Assembly (NCBI GenBank): GCA_910589015.1
Contig: CAJUSA010000005.1
Coordinates: 4,786-68,785 of the forward strand
DNA from: an uncultured Christensenellaceae bacterium
GTDB taxonomy: Bacteria > Bacillota > Clostridia > Christensenellales > Borkfalkiaceae
Reading direction: 5' to 3'
Length of the DNA stretch: 64,000 nt
Part shown: positions 41,414 to 49,309 of the stretch, piece by piece
Layout of the letters: the number at the start of each line of letters is the position of its first letter
Numbering within the stretch: position 1 is the first letter of the stretch
The notes under the pieces: generated by a model
What the model was told of the DNA's origin: nothing
What the model saw: the letters and a program-made list of their open reading frames with translations, nothing else
Databases searched by the model: none
Translations under genes and position numbers: made by a program

Positions 41414-42246
41414 AAAATCACCTGTTGGCAGCGCACGCAGTGGCATTGAATATTGACGGCGACGGGCAATCCCGCAATATGGGTGGGGGCGACTTCGCAC
41501 GCTACGCCGAGCGCGGTGATCTTTCCGCCGAATCCCTGCGCGCCGATTCCGAGAGCATTGATTTTTTCAAGTGCCTCTTGTTCGATCGAGGCGACGTCGA
41601 TCCGCGCGTTTGCGCTGCCTACTTCACGCAACAGCGCTTTCTTGGCGAGGAGCGCGCACCCGTCGAACGCTCCGCCGATCCCCACGCCCACATAGACGGG
41701 CGGACAGGGGCGCGAGCCTGCGAGCCGCACCGTTTCGACGATGGCGTTGACGATCCCTTCGCGCCCTTCGGCAGGGGTGAGCATAAAAAGACGACTCATA
41801 TTTTCGCTGCCGAATCCCTTCGGCAGAAAGTGCACGGCGATTTTATCGCCCGCTACGAAGTCGACGTGCAAATGCGCGGGCGTATTATCGCCCGTGTTGA
41901 CGCGCGTTAACGGATCGCAAATGCTTTTGCGCAGATTTCCGTCGCGGTATGCCCGCCGCACGCCGTCGTTGACCGCATCCGCAAGGGGTGCGCCCGTTAA
42001 AAATATTTCCTGCCCGATTTCGAGCAGAACGACCGCCATGCCCGTATCCTGACAGATGGGCATTTGTTCGCGTTGCGCCGTTTGCTCGTTTTCGAGAATG
42101 CAGTCGAGGGCGAATTTTGCCGCGCCGCTTTCGGTATCGCGTGCCTTTTCGAGGGCGGCGCGGCACGAGGGCGTCAGTTCCAGCGCCGCTTTGCGCGCCA
42201 AACGGTAAACGCAATCGGCAATTTCCTGTGTGTTGATCTTTCTCAT
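41410..42246 (-). CDS. Class I fumarate hydratase (or tartrate dehydratase) alpha subunit
   Basis: A 278-residue alpha subunit carrying the iron-sulfur cluster. Visible signatures are MPICQDTGMA (a cluster Cys), LTRVNTGDNTPAHLHVDFV, LPKGFGSENMSRLFML, VYVGVGIGG and the C-terminal QCHCVRCQQ. It forms the catalytic heterodimer with the next gene (ATGA overlap, same operon). An in-frame ATG exists 18 bp upstream (42264), but the MRKINTQ start at 42246 is preferred because a TATAAT box (minus strand, 42258-42253) occupies the interval. That places the likely transcription start at or beside the ATG, so the message may be leaderless; no Shine-Dalgarno is visible. Confidence 0.88.
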   Translation of the reverse strand: MRKINTQEIADCVYRLARKAALELTPSCRAALEKARDTESGAAKFALDCILENEQTAQREQMPICQDTGMAVVLLEIGQEIFLTGAPLADAVNDGVRRAYRDGNLRKSICDPLTRVNTGDNTPAHLHVDFVAGDKIAVHFLPKGFGSENMSRLFMLTPAEGREGIVNAIVETVRLAGSRPCPPVYVGVGIGGAFDGCALLAKKALLREVGSANARIDVASIEQEALEKINALGIGAQGFGGKITALGVACEVAPTHIAGLPVAVNIQCHCVRCQQVIL

Positions 42247-42252
42247 AACATT

Positions 42253-42280
42253 ATTATAAAACATATTTCGATAAAAGCAA
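42253..42280 (-). promoter_or_regulatory. Promoter of the fumarase operon, possibly giving leaderless mRNA
   Basis: Minus strand: -35 TTGCTT (42280-42275), 16-bp spacer, -10 TATAAT (42258-42253). The ATG of the alpha gene begins 7 nt after the -10 box. Confidence 0.55.
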
Positions 42281-42290
42281 GTTTTTTATT

Positions 42291-42318
42291 TTGAATTTTC
42301 ATAAATTTCCTGTATAAT
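42291..42318 (+). promoter_or_regulatory. Promoter of the CPBP protease gene, possibly giving leaderless mRNA
   Basis: -35 TTGAAT (42291-42296), 16-bp spacer, -10 TATAAT (42313-42318). The ATG at 42325 follows the -10 after 6 nt, leaving no room for a ribosome binding site. It is divergent from the fumarase promoter. Confidence 0.6.
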
Positions 42319-42324
42319 ATTGCT

Positions 42325-43284
42325 ATGGAAAAACAGACGGCACAATTAACGCAGGAACAGTTTCGGCTGCGCGCGCTCAAAGAGGCGGGGATCGCCTATT
42401 CGGTGAGCGCGTTAATCCCCGTGGCCTTGACGGTTGTGTTTTCGATCGTGTTATCGGTGATCGGCGGAAATCATGAGAACGAGGACTGGTATCTCTATAG
42501 CAGTTTTCTTCTGCCGCAGATCGGGTTTGCCGCCACCGCCGTGTTGTATTTCAAACGTAGCCGCGTGTCGCTGAAAAAAACCTATTGCGGCTGTAAATGG
42601 TATTATTTTGTTTTAGCGGCGGCAGTGCAGTTCGGGCTGATCTTTTCGCTCAACGGTCTGAACGGTTATTTCGTCGAATTTCTGAAATTATTCGGCTATC
42701 AACAACAGGGCATTTCTCTGCCTTCGCTCGTAGGTTGGAACTTATTGCCCGCGATCCTTGTGATTGCCGTTCTGCCCGCACTCTTCGAGGAAACGCTCAT
42801 GCGCGGGATTCTTTCGCGGCAGATGTTCGAAAACGGCTGGGGGCTCGGGGTGAGCGTCGTCGTATCGGGCGCGCTCTTCTCGCTCTTTCACCATAATCCC
42901 GAACAGACGCTTTATCAGTTCTGTTGCGGTATGTGTTACACCTTGATCGCGTTGCGTTCGGGCAGTGTGTTCCCCACGGTGTTCGCACATTTTGCGAATA
43001 ACGCGCTTACGCTCGTTCTGCAATCGGTTTATGCGCCCGTTCACGGCGAAAACTGGTCGTTTCCCGATATTATGCCGCAGGGTTGGTTTATTGCGGTGCT
43101 CGTGTTATCGGCGCTCTGTTTGATCGGCGCCGTCGTGTTTCTCGTTTTTTTCGACAAACGCAACGCGCAGAAGGGGAAAATACGGCACGGTTCGCTCTTC
43201 TTCTTTGCGGCGGCGGCAGGAATTGCGGTGTTTGCGATCGAATGGATCGCCTATCTTATTTTGGGGTTTATGCCGAATGGTTAA
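42325..43284 (+). CDS. CPBP-family intramembrane glutamic/metallo protease (Abi/CAAX-like)
   Basis: A 319-residue polytopic membrane protein with about 7-8 hydrophobic segments. It carries the three CPBP motifs: EExxxR (EETLMR, residues 155-160), FxxxH (FSLFHH, about 185-190) and HxxxN (HFANN, 222-226). These residues form the active site of Rce1-like intramembrane proteases. Bacterial members act in signal-peptide or bacteriocin-related processing or are of unknown role; the substrate here is unknown. It has its own promoter and no visible RBS. The next gene, rlmH, overlaps its last 8 bp. Confidence 0.85.
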   Translation: MEKQTAQLTQEQFRLRALKEAGIAYSVSALIPVALTVVFSIVLSVIGGNHENEDWYLYSSFLLPQIGFAATAVLYFKRSRVSLKKTYCGCKWYYFVLAAAVQFGLIFSLNGLNGYFVEFLKLFGYQQQGISLPSLVGWNLLPAILVIAVLPALFEETLMRGILSRQMFENGWGLGVSVVVSGALFSLFHHNPEQTLYQFCCGMCYTLIALRSGSVFPTVFAHFANNALTLVLQSVYAPVHGENWSFPDIMPQGWFIAVLVLSALCLIGAVVFLVFFDKRNAQKGKIRHGSLFFFAAAAGIAVFAIEWIAYLILGFMPNG

Positions 43285-43711
43285 GGTGCATCTCGTCTGC
43301 GTGGGGAAATTAAAAGAAAACTATCTCAAAGACGCGGCGGCGGAATACTGTAAACGGCTGTCGCGGTTTTGCAAACTCGATATTTGCGAACTGCCCGAAC
43401 GTCCGACGCTTGCGCAGGAAGGGGAAGATATCAAAAAACAACTGCGCGGGCGGGTATTCGTGCTCGCCGTCGAGGGCAAACAGTGCACTTCCGAAGAGTT
43501 TGCGGGCATGATCGGGGCAGCGTGCGACAGCGGCGCCGAGCTCACGTTCGTCATCGGTTCTTCTTGCGGACTGCACGAAAGCGTGAAAGCGGGCGCACAG
43601 CTTGTTTCCTTTTCGAAGATGACCTTTCCGCATCAGCTTATGCGCGTTATCGCGCTCGAACAGATTTACCGCGGATTTATGATCAACGCGGGCGCGGAAT
43701 ATCACAAATAG
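43277..43711 (+). CDS. rlmH: 23S rRNA pseudouridine-1915 N3-methyltransferase RlmH
   Basis: A 144-residue SPOUT-class methyltransferase that uses SAM to methylate N3 of pseudouridine 1915 in helix 69 of 23S rRNA on the 70S ribosome. The knot region reads FVIGSSCGLHESV, followed by the characteristic FSKMTFPHQLMRVIALEQIYRGFMI and a terminal EYHK. Length matches the family (about 155). The start MVKVHLVCVGKLKENY is the standard family N-terminus, so the longer upstream ORF start is rejected. The start codon overlaps the end of the protease gene, suggesting coupling. Confidence 0.95.
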   Translation: MVKVHLVCVGKLKENYLKDAAAEYCKRLSRFCKLDICELPERPTLAQEGEDIKKQLRGRVFVLAVEGKQCTSEEFAGMIGAACDSGAELTFVIGSSCGLHESVKAGAQLVSFSKMTFPHQLMRVIALEQIYRGFMINAGAEYHK

Positions 43712-43734
43712 CCGCATGCTTCATAGAATGAAGG

Positions 43735-44541
43735 GTGAACGTCTATGAAGAAATCCAACGCTTTTACGAGAGTTACCGGGGCGAAAAAACGGTGATCGGT
43801 TTGTCGTGCGAGGGGCGCAATCTGTTCGCCTTTTTCGTGGGGAAACACGAACACCCCGTTGGGATCTGCCAATACGCCATGCACGCGCGCGAATGGTCGA
43901 CGGCGTTGCTTGCGTTGCACCATATCGGAAGAGGGGTATCGCGCGGGGGTGCGTGGATCATACCGCTTGTCAATCCCGACGGCGCACTGCTTTCCGAAAT
44001 CGGCATGAACAGCGTGAGCGAAGAACGGCGCGAGCTGCTCTATAAAATCGGCGGCGATTACAGGCTGTATAAATCGAATATCGAAGGCGTCGACCTCAAC
44101 GTCAATTTCGACGCGCGCTGGGGGATGGGCAGAGGCAACGTAAAACGCCCCGCGCCGCAGGGGTTTATCGGGCCGTTTCCGCATTCCGCGCCCGAGAGCC
44201 GCGCGCTCGTCGAGTTTACGAAGAAGATTTCCCCCGATTATACGATCAGCTGGCATACCAAGGGCGAGGAAATCTACTGGAAATTTTTTCAGACGGGGCG
44301 GCGCGCTATGCGCGACAAACGCCTTGCCAAACTGCTTAGCAAAAGCACGGGTTATCCTTTGGTCGAAACGCCGTTTTCGGCGGGCGGATATAAGGACTGG
44401 TGTGTCGATAAATTAAAAATTCCCGCCTTCACCGTGGAAGCGGGCAGCGATAAATTAACGCATCCGCTCGGAAGGGAAAGTGTTTCGGGCTTGATTTTGC
44501 GCTGCGGCGAGGCGTTGGCGGAATTTACGGAAGGATTTTGA
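43735..44541 (+). CDS. M14-family zinc carboxypeptidase-like protein
   Basis: A 268-residue M14 metallopeptidase fold. The zinc ligands are HARE (His50, Glu53) and a later His (SWHTKGE, His174); the catalytic Glu is in TVEAGS (Glu235). NPDG at 80-83 is also typical. The usual substrate-contact GVDLNRNF reads GVDLNVNF here, so the Arg is replaced by Val. There is no signal peptide, so it is probably cytosolic, acting perhaps on cell-wall peptides (gamma-D-Glu-diaminoacyl type) during recycling; this is inference. The predicted start is a GTG at 43735 with GAAGG unusually close, so the exact start is uncertain. tadA follows 1 bp after its stop. Confidence 0.82.
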   Translation: MNVYEEIQRFYESYRGEKTVIGLSCEGRNLFAFFVGKHEHPVGICQYAMHAREWSTALLALHHIGRGVSRGGAWIIPLVNPDGALLSEIGMNSVSEERRELLYKIGGDYRLYKSNIEGVDLNVNFDARWGMGRGNVKRPAPQGFIGPFPHSAPESRALVEFTKKISPDYTISWHTKGEEIYWKFFQTGRRAMRDKRLAKLLSKSTGYPLVETPFSAGGYKDWCVDKLKIPAFTVEAGSDKLTHPLGRESVSGLILRCGEALAEFTEGF

Positions 44542-44542
44542 T

Positions 44543-44998
44543 ATGGACGAAAAATTCATGCGCGAGGCGTTGGCTCTGGCGCAGAAAGCCAAAAAAAAGG
44601 GCGAAGTTCCCATCGGCGCGGTGGTCGTGTATCGGGGGAAGATCATCGGGAAGGGCTATAACCTGCGCACCCGTCTGCAAATGGCAACGGCGCATGCCGA
44701 GGTGCGGGCGATTGAAAAAGCGTGCAAAAAACTGCATTCGTGGCGCCTGCCCGAGAGCGAGATTTATATTACGCTCGAACCCTGCCCCATGTGCATGGGC
44801 GCGATTCTGAACGCGCGGATCGTCAAGGTGTATTTCGGCGCGTACGAGGCAAAGGGGCGTTCGCTTACGAACGAACTTGCCAAAGCCAATCTTCTCAACC
44901 ATAGCGTGGAAGTAACGGGGGGGATTCTCGAACGCGAGTGCGCCGAGGTGCTTTCGTCTTTCTTTTCCGAAATGCGCGCAAGGGAAAAGAAGAAATAA
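44543..44998 (+). CDS. tadA: tRNA(Arg) adenosine-34 deaminase TadA
   Basis: A 151-residue zinc-dependent deaminase that converts A34 to inosine in tRNA-Arg(ACG). It has the zinc-binding HAE (His51, Glu53) and PCPMC (Cys81, Cys84) motifs, the VPIGAVVV start of the core fold and AHAEVRAIEKA. Length is typical. The RBS GGAAGGA (44529-44535) lies in the end of the upstream gene, whose stop is 1 bp from the ATG, so the two form an operon. A 168-bp gap with no gene follows; it holds a hairpin (see the terminator entry). Confidence 0.95.
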   Translation: MDEKFMREALALAQKAKKKGEVPIGAVVVYRGKIIGKGYNLRTRLQMATAHAEVRAIEKACKKLHSWRLPESEIYITLEPCPMCMGAILNARIVKVYFGAYEAKGRSLTNELAKANLLNHSVEVTGGILERECAEVLSSFFSEMRAREKKK

Positions 44999-45125
44999 TT
45001 TTATTCCGGTGCAACCGGTTTGCGAAATATGCGTGAAAAAAGTGAAAGGTTATATTTCCCGTTTGAGCACGTTTCTTACGGGGTATAGAATATACGTAGG
45101 TCGGGGGTGCAAGCGCGTTTCCGAT

Positions 45126-45157
45126 AAAAAAGCTGCCCGCGGTATATTTACCGCGGG
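45126..45157 (-). terminator. Terminator of the ABC-F gene (may also act on tadA)
   Basis: Stem CCCGCGGTA / TACCGCGGG (45136-45157, TATT loop). On the minus strand it is followed by CAGC and T6 (45131-45126). On the plus strand only TTTAT follows, so it is weaker for tadA. Confidence 0.7.
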
Positions 45158-45166
45158 TTTATCAAT

Positions 45167-47020
45167 TTAACCGATCAGACCTTCGTATTCCCCGTAAAGT
45201 TTTTCGATGCGTTCGTTCAGCTTTTCGATCTTTGCGGAAATTTCTTGCGCGGCGCGGTAGTCGGCGGCACGCGCGATGAGTTCGGCGTTCAGTTCTTCCG
45301 CCTCGCGTTCCAAGGCGGGAATGGCGTTTTCGAGCTCTTTGATGCGGTTGCGCGTCTGCGCCTCTTTGGCGCGTTCTTCCTTCGTGCGGTAGCCTTCCGT
45401 TTGTTTGGGCGCAGACGGCGTTTTCGGCGGCGGCGCGGCGGTTTTGCTTTTGAGATAATCGGCGTAATTGCCGTTAAAAAAGGTCAGTCCGTTGTTTTCC
45501 ACGACGGCGATCCGCGTCGCGATTGCCTCGATAAAGCGTCGGTCGTGCGAAACGAAGAGCAAGGTGCCGTCGAAGGCTTTGAGCGCATCTTCGAGCGCCT
45601 CGCGCGCGCCGAGATCGAGGTGGTTGGTCGGTTCGTCGAGGAAGAGGGTATTTGCGCGCTTCGCCTGCAACAGCGATAATTCCAGCCGCGCCCGTTGCCC
45701 GCCCGAGAGTTCCCCGACTTTTTTGAATACGTCTTCTTCGTACAGTCCCGCCTGCGCAAGCGCTTTGCGCACGTCGGTCTGCGCGAGCAGAACGTGTTTT
45801 TCCCAGAAGGCGTCGATGACGCGTGCCGCGGGGTCGAGGTCGGCGTTTTCCTGATCGTAATAGGCGATCGAAACGTTTCTGCCTATTTTCACGCGTTTAT
45901 CGTCGGAAAGGAAGAAACGCAAAAGCGTACTCTTGCCCGTTCCGTTTTCGCCGATCAGCGCGCAGCGGTCGCCGCGCATGAGTGTGAACGAGGCGTCGCG
46001 GATAAGCGGTTTTCCCCCGATTTCGAGCGAAAATTCGTCGCAGGCGAGCACGCGTTCGTAGGGCGTTGTTTCATAGGAAAAGAAAAAACGCGGCGGGGCG
46101 GGCGGCGGCGGAGGCGGTGCAAGTTTTTCCATGCGGTCGAGCTGTTTCACGCGCGACTGCGCGCTCTTCGCCGTCGTGGCGCGCACGATGTTCTTGGCAA
46201 CGTAGGTTTCGAGTTTTTTGATTTCTTCCTGCTGTTTTTCGAATTCGCGCATGTCGTGCAGTACGCGTTCGGCTTTAAGCGCTTTATACGCGGTATAATT
46301 GCCCTTGAACGAGTTGATCTTCTTATTTTCGAGTTCGAGCGTGCGCGTCGTCAGTTTGTCGAGAAAGTATCGGTCGTGCGATACGACGAAGAGCGCGCCC
46401 TTGTAGGCGGCGAGGTAATCCTCGAGCCAGAAAAGCGTGGCGATGTCGAGGTGGTTGGTCGGTTCGTCTAAAATGAGCAGGTCGGGCTGTTCGAGCAGCA
46501 AACGACAGAGTTTGAGCCGCGTTTTTTCACCGCCGCTCATCGTGTCGACGCGCTGGCCGTATACCTTCTGAAACCCCATGCCGTTGAGCACGGTTTTGAT
46601 GCGCACGTCGAAGCGGTAACTGTCGCGCGCGGCAATGCGTTTTAACAGACTTTCATGTTTTGCGGAAAGAATTTTCAGTCCGTTTTCGTCGGCGTGTTCC
46701 ATCTCTTTTTGTACGGCGTCGAGGCGGCCGAGCAGTTCTTTATCTTCCGCGAACACCTCTTCCATCGCTTCATAAACGGTGAGCGCGCTCTCGAATCCGC
46801 CCGTCTGTTCGAGGTATCCGATCTTCGCATTCGATTTCACGGTGACGTTGCCCGCGTCGGGGTGTAACTGCCCGACGGCTAAGCGCAGGAGGGTGGTTTT
46901 TCCCGTGCCGTTCGCCCCCACGAAACCCACGCGTTCGTTTTCGTGCAACGTAAACGACGCGCCGTCGAGTATGACGTCGCCCGCATACGAAAAAGTTACG
47001 TTTTCCAGTTCAATCAGCAT
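45167..47020 (-). CDS. ABC-F family ribosome-associated ATPase (Uup/YdiF/YfmR-like)
   Basis: A 617-residue soluble protein with two ABC ATPase domains and no membrane segments. Domain 1: Walker A GANGTGKTT, signature MSGGEKTR, LDEPTNHLD. Domain 2: GENGTGKST, LSGGQRAR, LDEPTNHLD. A basic interdomain linker (AKNIVRATTAKSAQSRVKQ) and a C-terminal coiled coil (from about residue 540) fit the Uup/YfmR-type ABC-F factors that bind the ribosomal E site. The linker contains a run of six prolines, an odd feature for this family. The ATG at 47020 is chosen because AAGGAAAG precedes it and MLIELENVTF is the usual start; the 55-residue upstream extension is rejected. Confidence 0.9.
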   Translation of the reverse strand: MLIELENVTFSYAGDVILDGASFTLHENERVGFVGANGTGKTTLLRLAVGQLHPDAGNVTVKSNAKIGYLEQTGGFESALTVYEAMEEVFAEDKELLGRLDAVQKEMEHADENGLKILSAKHESLLKRIAARDSYRFDVRIKTVLNGMGFQKVYGQRVDTMSGGEKTRLKLCRLLLEQPDLLILDEPTNHLDIATLFWLEDYLAAYKGALFVVSHDRYFLDKLTTRTLELENKKINSFKGNYTAYKALKAERVLHDMREFEKQQEEIKKLETYVAKNIVRATTAKSAQSRVKQLDRMEKLAPPPPPPAPPRFFFSYETTPYERVLACDEFSLEIGGKPLIRDASFTLMRGDRCALIGENGTGKSTLLRFFLSDDKRVKIGRNVSIAYYDQENADLDPAARVIDAFWEKHVLLAQTDVRKALAQAGLYEEDVFKKVGELSGGQRARLELSLLQAKRANTLFLDEPTNHLDLGAREALEDALKAFDGTLLFVSHDRRFIEAIATRIAVVENNGLTFFNGNYADYLKSKTAAPPPKTPSAPKQTEGYRTKEERAKEAQTRNRIKELENAIPALEREAEELNAELIARAADYRAAQEISAKIEKLNERIEKLYGEYEGLIG

Positions 47021-47050
47021 ATTCTTTCCTTCGACGCACAAATTGGGTTT

Positions 47051-47179
47051 ATGAAAGCCGATAAAATTCTCAGAACCATCGCTCTCATCGAAGAGCGGCT
47101 CAAAGCGGCGTCGCCCCCCGAGGCGGCAAAACTGACCAAAAAACTTGTTTCGCTCAAAGACGACTGGATCAATCAATAA
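47051..47179 (+). CDS. Possible small helical protein (42 residues)
   Basis: A short ORF in the gap between the divergent ABC-F start and the 3' end of the radical SAM gene. The product begins MKADKILRTIALIEERLKAA and continues with a Pro-containing hinge and a second amphipathic helix ending in KKLVSLKDDWINQ, which looks protein-like rather than random. It overlaps the convergent radical SAM gene by 7 bp. There is no clear Shine-Dalgarno. It could equally be chance. Confidence 0.35.
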   Translation: MKADKILRTIALIEERLKAASPPEAAKLTKKLVSLKDDWINQ

Positions 47180-48024
47180 TCCCATTGCGGAATAAACTTC
47201 GTTTGCGCACTGTCCCGTTCCTGCGTGTAGATCTGTTCAAAGCCGAGCGCGAGGGCGTAATCGAGCACGCGGCGGTATTCGCGCGCCGTTACGCGGCGGT
47301 TGAGTTCGGGGTAGCCTTCGATCTCGCCCAGGGGCGTATATTGCCGCATGAGCGAAAGAGGGGTGTTCGGCGGCAGCGTTTCTTTGAGGAAATCGAGCAC
47401 GCGCAAACTGTCGGAAGTTGCCGCGGGCAACACAAGGTGGCGCACGATCAGCCCGCGCAGCATTTTTCCGTCTTGCCAAAGCGGCTTTTTTTGCGCCATG
47501 AACGCCACGGCGCGCGCGGCGTATTCAAAATAATCGGCTCTGCCCGTATAGCGCTTTGCAAGCTCGGGCGAGCGAAATTTCATGTCGGGCAGATAGACGT
47601 CGATATACGGATCGATGACTTCGAGCGCCTCGGTTTTGCAGTAACCGCCCGAGTTATAGACGACGGGGATATTCGGTTTGCGCAGCGCAAGCGCCTCGGC
47701 AACAAGGTGCGAAACGTGGTCGGGCGTGACGAGATTGATGTTTTCCGCGCCCGCCTGTTCGAGCGAAAAAAAGATTTCGGCAAGCTCTTGCGGCGTGACG
47801 CGTTTGCCGCGCTGCACGCGCGAAAGTTCGTAATTCTGGCAGAAGACGCAACGCAGGGAACACCCGCAGAAGAACACCGTGCCGCTGCCGTTGCGGTAGG
47901 ATATCGGCGGTTCTTCAAAGGGGTGCAGATAATATTTTGCGACGATCAGGTCGCTTGCGCCGCAGATCCCTGCGGCTTTTTCTCTTTCCGCCCCGCACGA
48001 CACGGGGCACAAGTTGCATTGCAT
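47173..48024 (-). CDS. Radical SAM protein, PflX (COG1313)-like
   Basis: A 283-residue radical SAM enzyme related to pyruvate-formate-lyase activating enzymes. The N-terminal Cys-rich stretch (MQCNLCPVSCGAER) is followed by the cluster motif CxxxCxxC (CSLRCVFC), the Gly-rich NSGGYCK and DVYLPDMKF, all typical of the PflX subgroup. The fold would bind [4Fe-4S] and SAM to generate a 5'-deoxyadenosyl radical. Its substrate is unknown, and no glycyl-radical enzyme is in view. It is divergent from metK, the SAM synthetase gene, with 111 bp between; the shared use of SAM may be coincidental. Confidence 0.85.
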   Translation of the reverse strand: MQCNLCPVSCGAEREKAAGICGASDLIVAKYYLHPFEEPPISYRNGSGTVFFCGCSLRCVFCQNYELSRVQRGKRVTPQELAEIFFSLEQAGAENINLVTPDHVSHLVAEALALRKPNIPVVYNSGGYCKTEALEVIDPYIDVYLPDMKFRSPELAKRYTGRADYFEYAARAVAFMAQKKPLWQDGKMLRGLIVRHLVLPAATSDSLRVLDFLKETLPPNTPLSLMRQYTPLGEIEGYPELNRRVTAREYRRVLDYALALGFEQIYTQERDSAQTKFIPQWDY

Positions 48025-48068
48025 AAGCCGATTATAACATTTTGCGCCGCAAAAAGCAACTCAATCGT

Positions 48069-48097
48069 TTGACATTTTCGCGCCCGAATGGTATGAT
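48069..48097 (+). promoter_or_regulatory. metK promoter
   Basis: -35 TTGACA (48069-48074), 17-bp spacer, -10 TATGAT (48092-48097), about 32 bp before the RBS. The leader is too short for a SAM riboswitch and none is seen. Confidence 0.8.
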
Positions 48098-48135
48098 AGA
48101 ACGGTTGAAAACGAGCGAAAAAAAGGAAAGTGCGC

Positions 48136-49299
48136 ATGAAAAAGTTTTTTACGAGCGAGAGCGTGACGGAAGGGCATCCCGATAAGGTTTGCGACCGCAT
48201 TGCCGACAGTATTTTAGACGAGCTTCTGAAACAGGACGCTTATGCGCGTTCGGCGGTGGAATGCTGTGCCGCATACGATACGCTGTTTCTGACGGGCGAA
48301 GTGACGGCAAACGCGCATGTAAATTATAAGGCAGTTGCCCGCAAGGCGATCGAAGAGATCGGTTATACGTTCGGCGGATTTTCCTTCGACCGTTGCGAGA
48401 TTATCGAAAAGATTCACGGGCAGTCGCAGGATATCGCGCGCGGCGTGAATACCTCCGCCGAATACCGCGAAAGCGGCGCCGACGCTTACGACGCGGTGGG
48501 GGCGGGCGATCAGGGCATGATGTTCGGTTATGCCTGCCGCGAAACCAAAGAACTGATGCCCATGCCCGTCGTGCTTGCGCATAAGCTGGCGCGCAGGCTC
48601 ACCGCCGTGCGCAAAGACGGCACCCTTTCTTATCTGCGTCCCGACGGAAAGACGCAGGTGACGGTGGAATACGAGGGCAAAACGCCCGTGCGCGTCGATA
48701 CGATCGTCGTATCCACGCAGCATGCAGAAAACGTTTCGCAGGAAACCATCCGCGAAGATATCTTAAAACATGTGATCGAGCCCATCATTCCCGCTGCTCT
48801 GCGCGACGGCAAGACCAGACTTTACGTCAATCCCACGGGATTGTTTACAATCGGCGGACCGGAAGGCGATTCGGGACTGACGGGGCGCAAGATTGTCGTC
48901 GATACCTACGGCGGAAGATGTCCGCACGGCGGCGGCTCGTTCTCGGGCAAAGACTGCACGAAGGTCGACAGAAGCGCCACCTATATGGCGCGGTATATCT
49001 GCAAAAACGTCGTGGCGGCGGGGCTTGCCGACGAGATCGAATTGCAGGTCGCCTACGCGATCGGCGTGGCGCGTCCCGTTTCGGTGTTCGTCGATACCTT
49101 CGGCAGCGGCGTCTGCGGCGACGATAAAATCGCCGAAATCATTCAAAAGGAATTCGACCTGCGCCCCGCGGCGATCATCGAAACGTTAGGGTTGCGCCGT
49201 CCGATTTTTGCGCCGACGAGCGCGTACGGACATTTCGGGCGGGAAGAATTCCCCTGGGAACGGTGCGATAAAGTCGAATCGCTCAAAAAATACCGTTAA
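48136..49299 (+). CDS. metK: S-adenosylmethionine synthetase
   Basis: A 387-residue enzyme making SAM from ATP and methionine in the cytosol. Diagnostic stretches are FTSESVTEGHPDK, GAGDQGMMFGYA, VNPTGLFTIGGPEGDSGLTGRK and GGGSFSGKDCTKVDRS (usually GGGAFSGKDPTKVDRS). Start at 48136: AAAGGAAAG is correctly spaced, whereas the GTG two codons earlier lies against the RBS. The lone promoter at 48069-48097 drives it. bioY follows after 10 bp and is probably co-transcribed. Confidence 0.97.
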   Translation: MKKFFTSESVTEGHPDKVCDRIADSILDELLKQDAYARSAVECCAAYDTLFLTGEVTANAHVNYKAVARKAIEEIGYTFGGFSFDRCEIIEKIHGQSQDIARGVNTSAEYRESGADAYDAVGAGDQGMMFGYACRETKELMPMPVVLAHKLARRLTAVRKDGTLSYLRPDGKTQVTVEYEGKTPVRVDTIVVSTQHAENVSQETIREDILKHVIEPIIPAALRDGKTRLYVNPTGLFTIGGPEGDSGLTGRKIVVDTYGGRCPHGGGSFSGKDCTKVDRSATYMARYICKNVVAAGLADEIELQVAYAIGVARPVSVFVDTFGSGVCGDDKIAEIIQKEFDLRPAAIIETLGLRRPIFAPTSAYGHFGREEFPWERCDKVESLKKYR

Positions 49300-49309
49300 A
49301 GGATAGCAT

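Noticed and set aside
44999..45166. Possible small RNA (SRP-like) in the gap between tadA and the ABC-F gene
   Set aside because: I looked for SRP Alu/S-domain or 6S-like features and found none; only the terminator hairpin is convincing.
48025..48135. SAM riboswitch ahead of metK
   Set aside because: The interval between promoter and RBS is about 25 nt, far too short, and no SAM-box motifs are visible.
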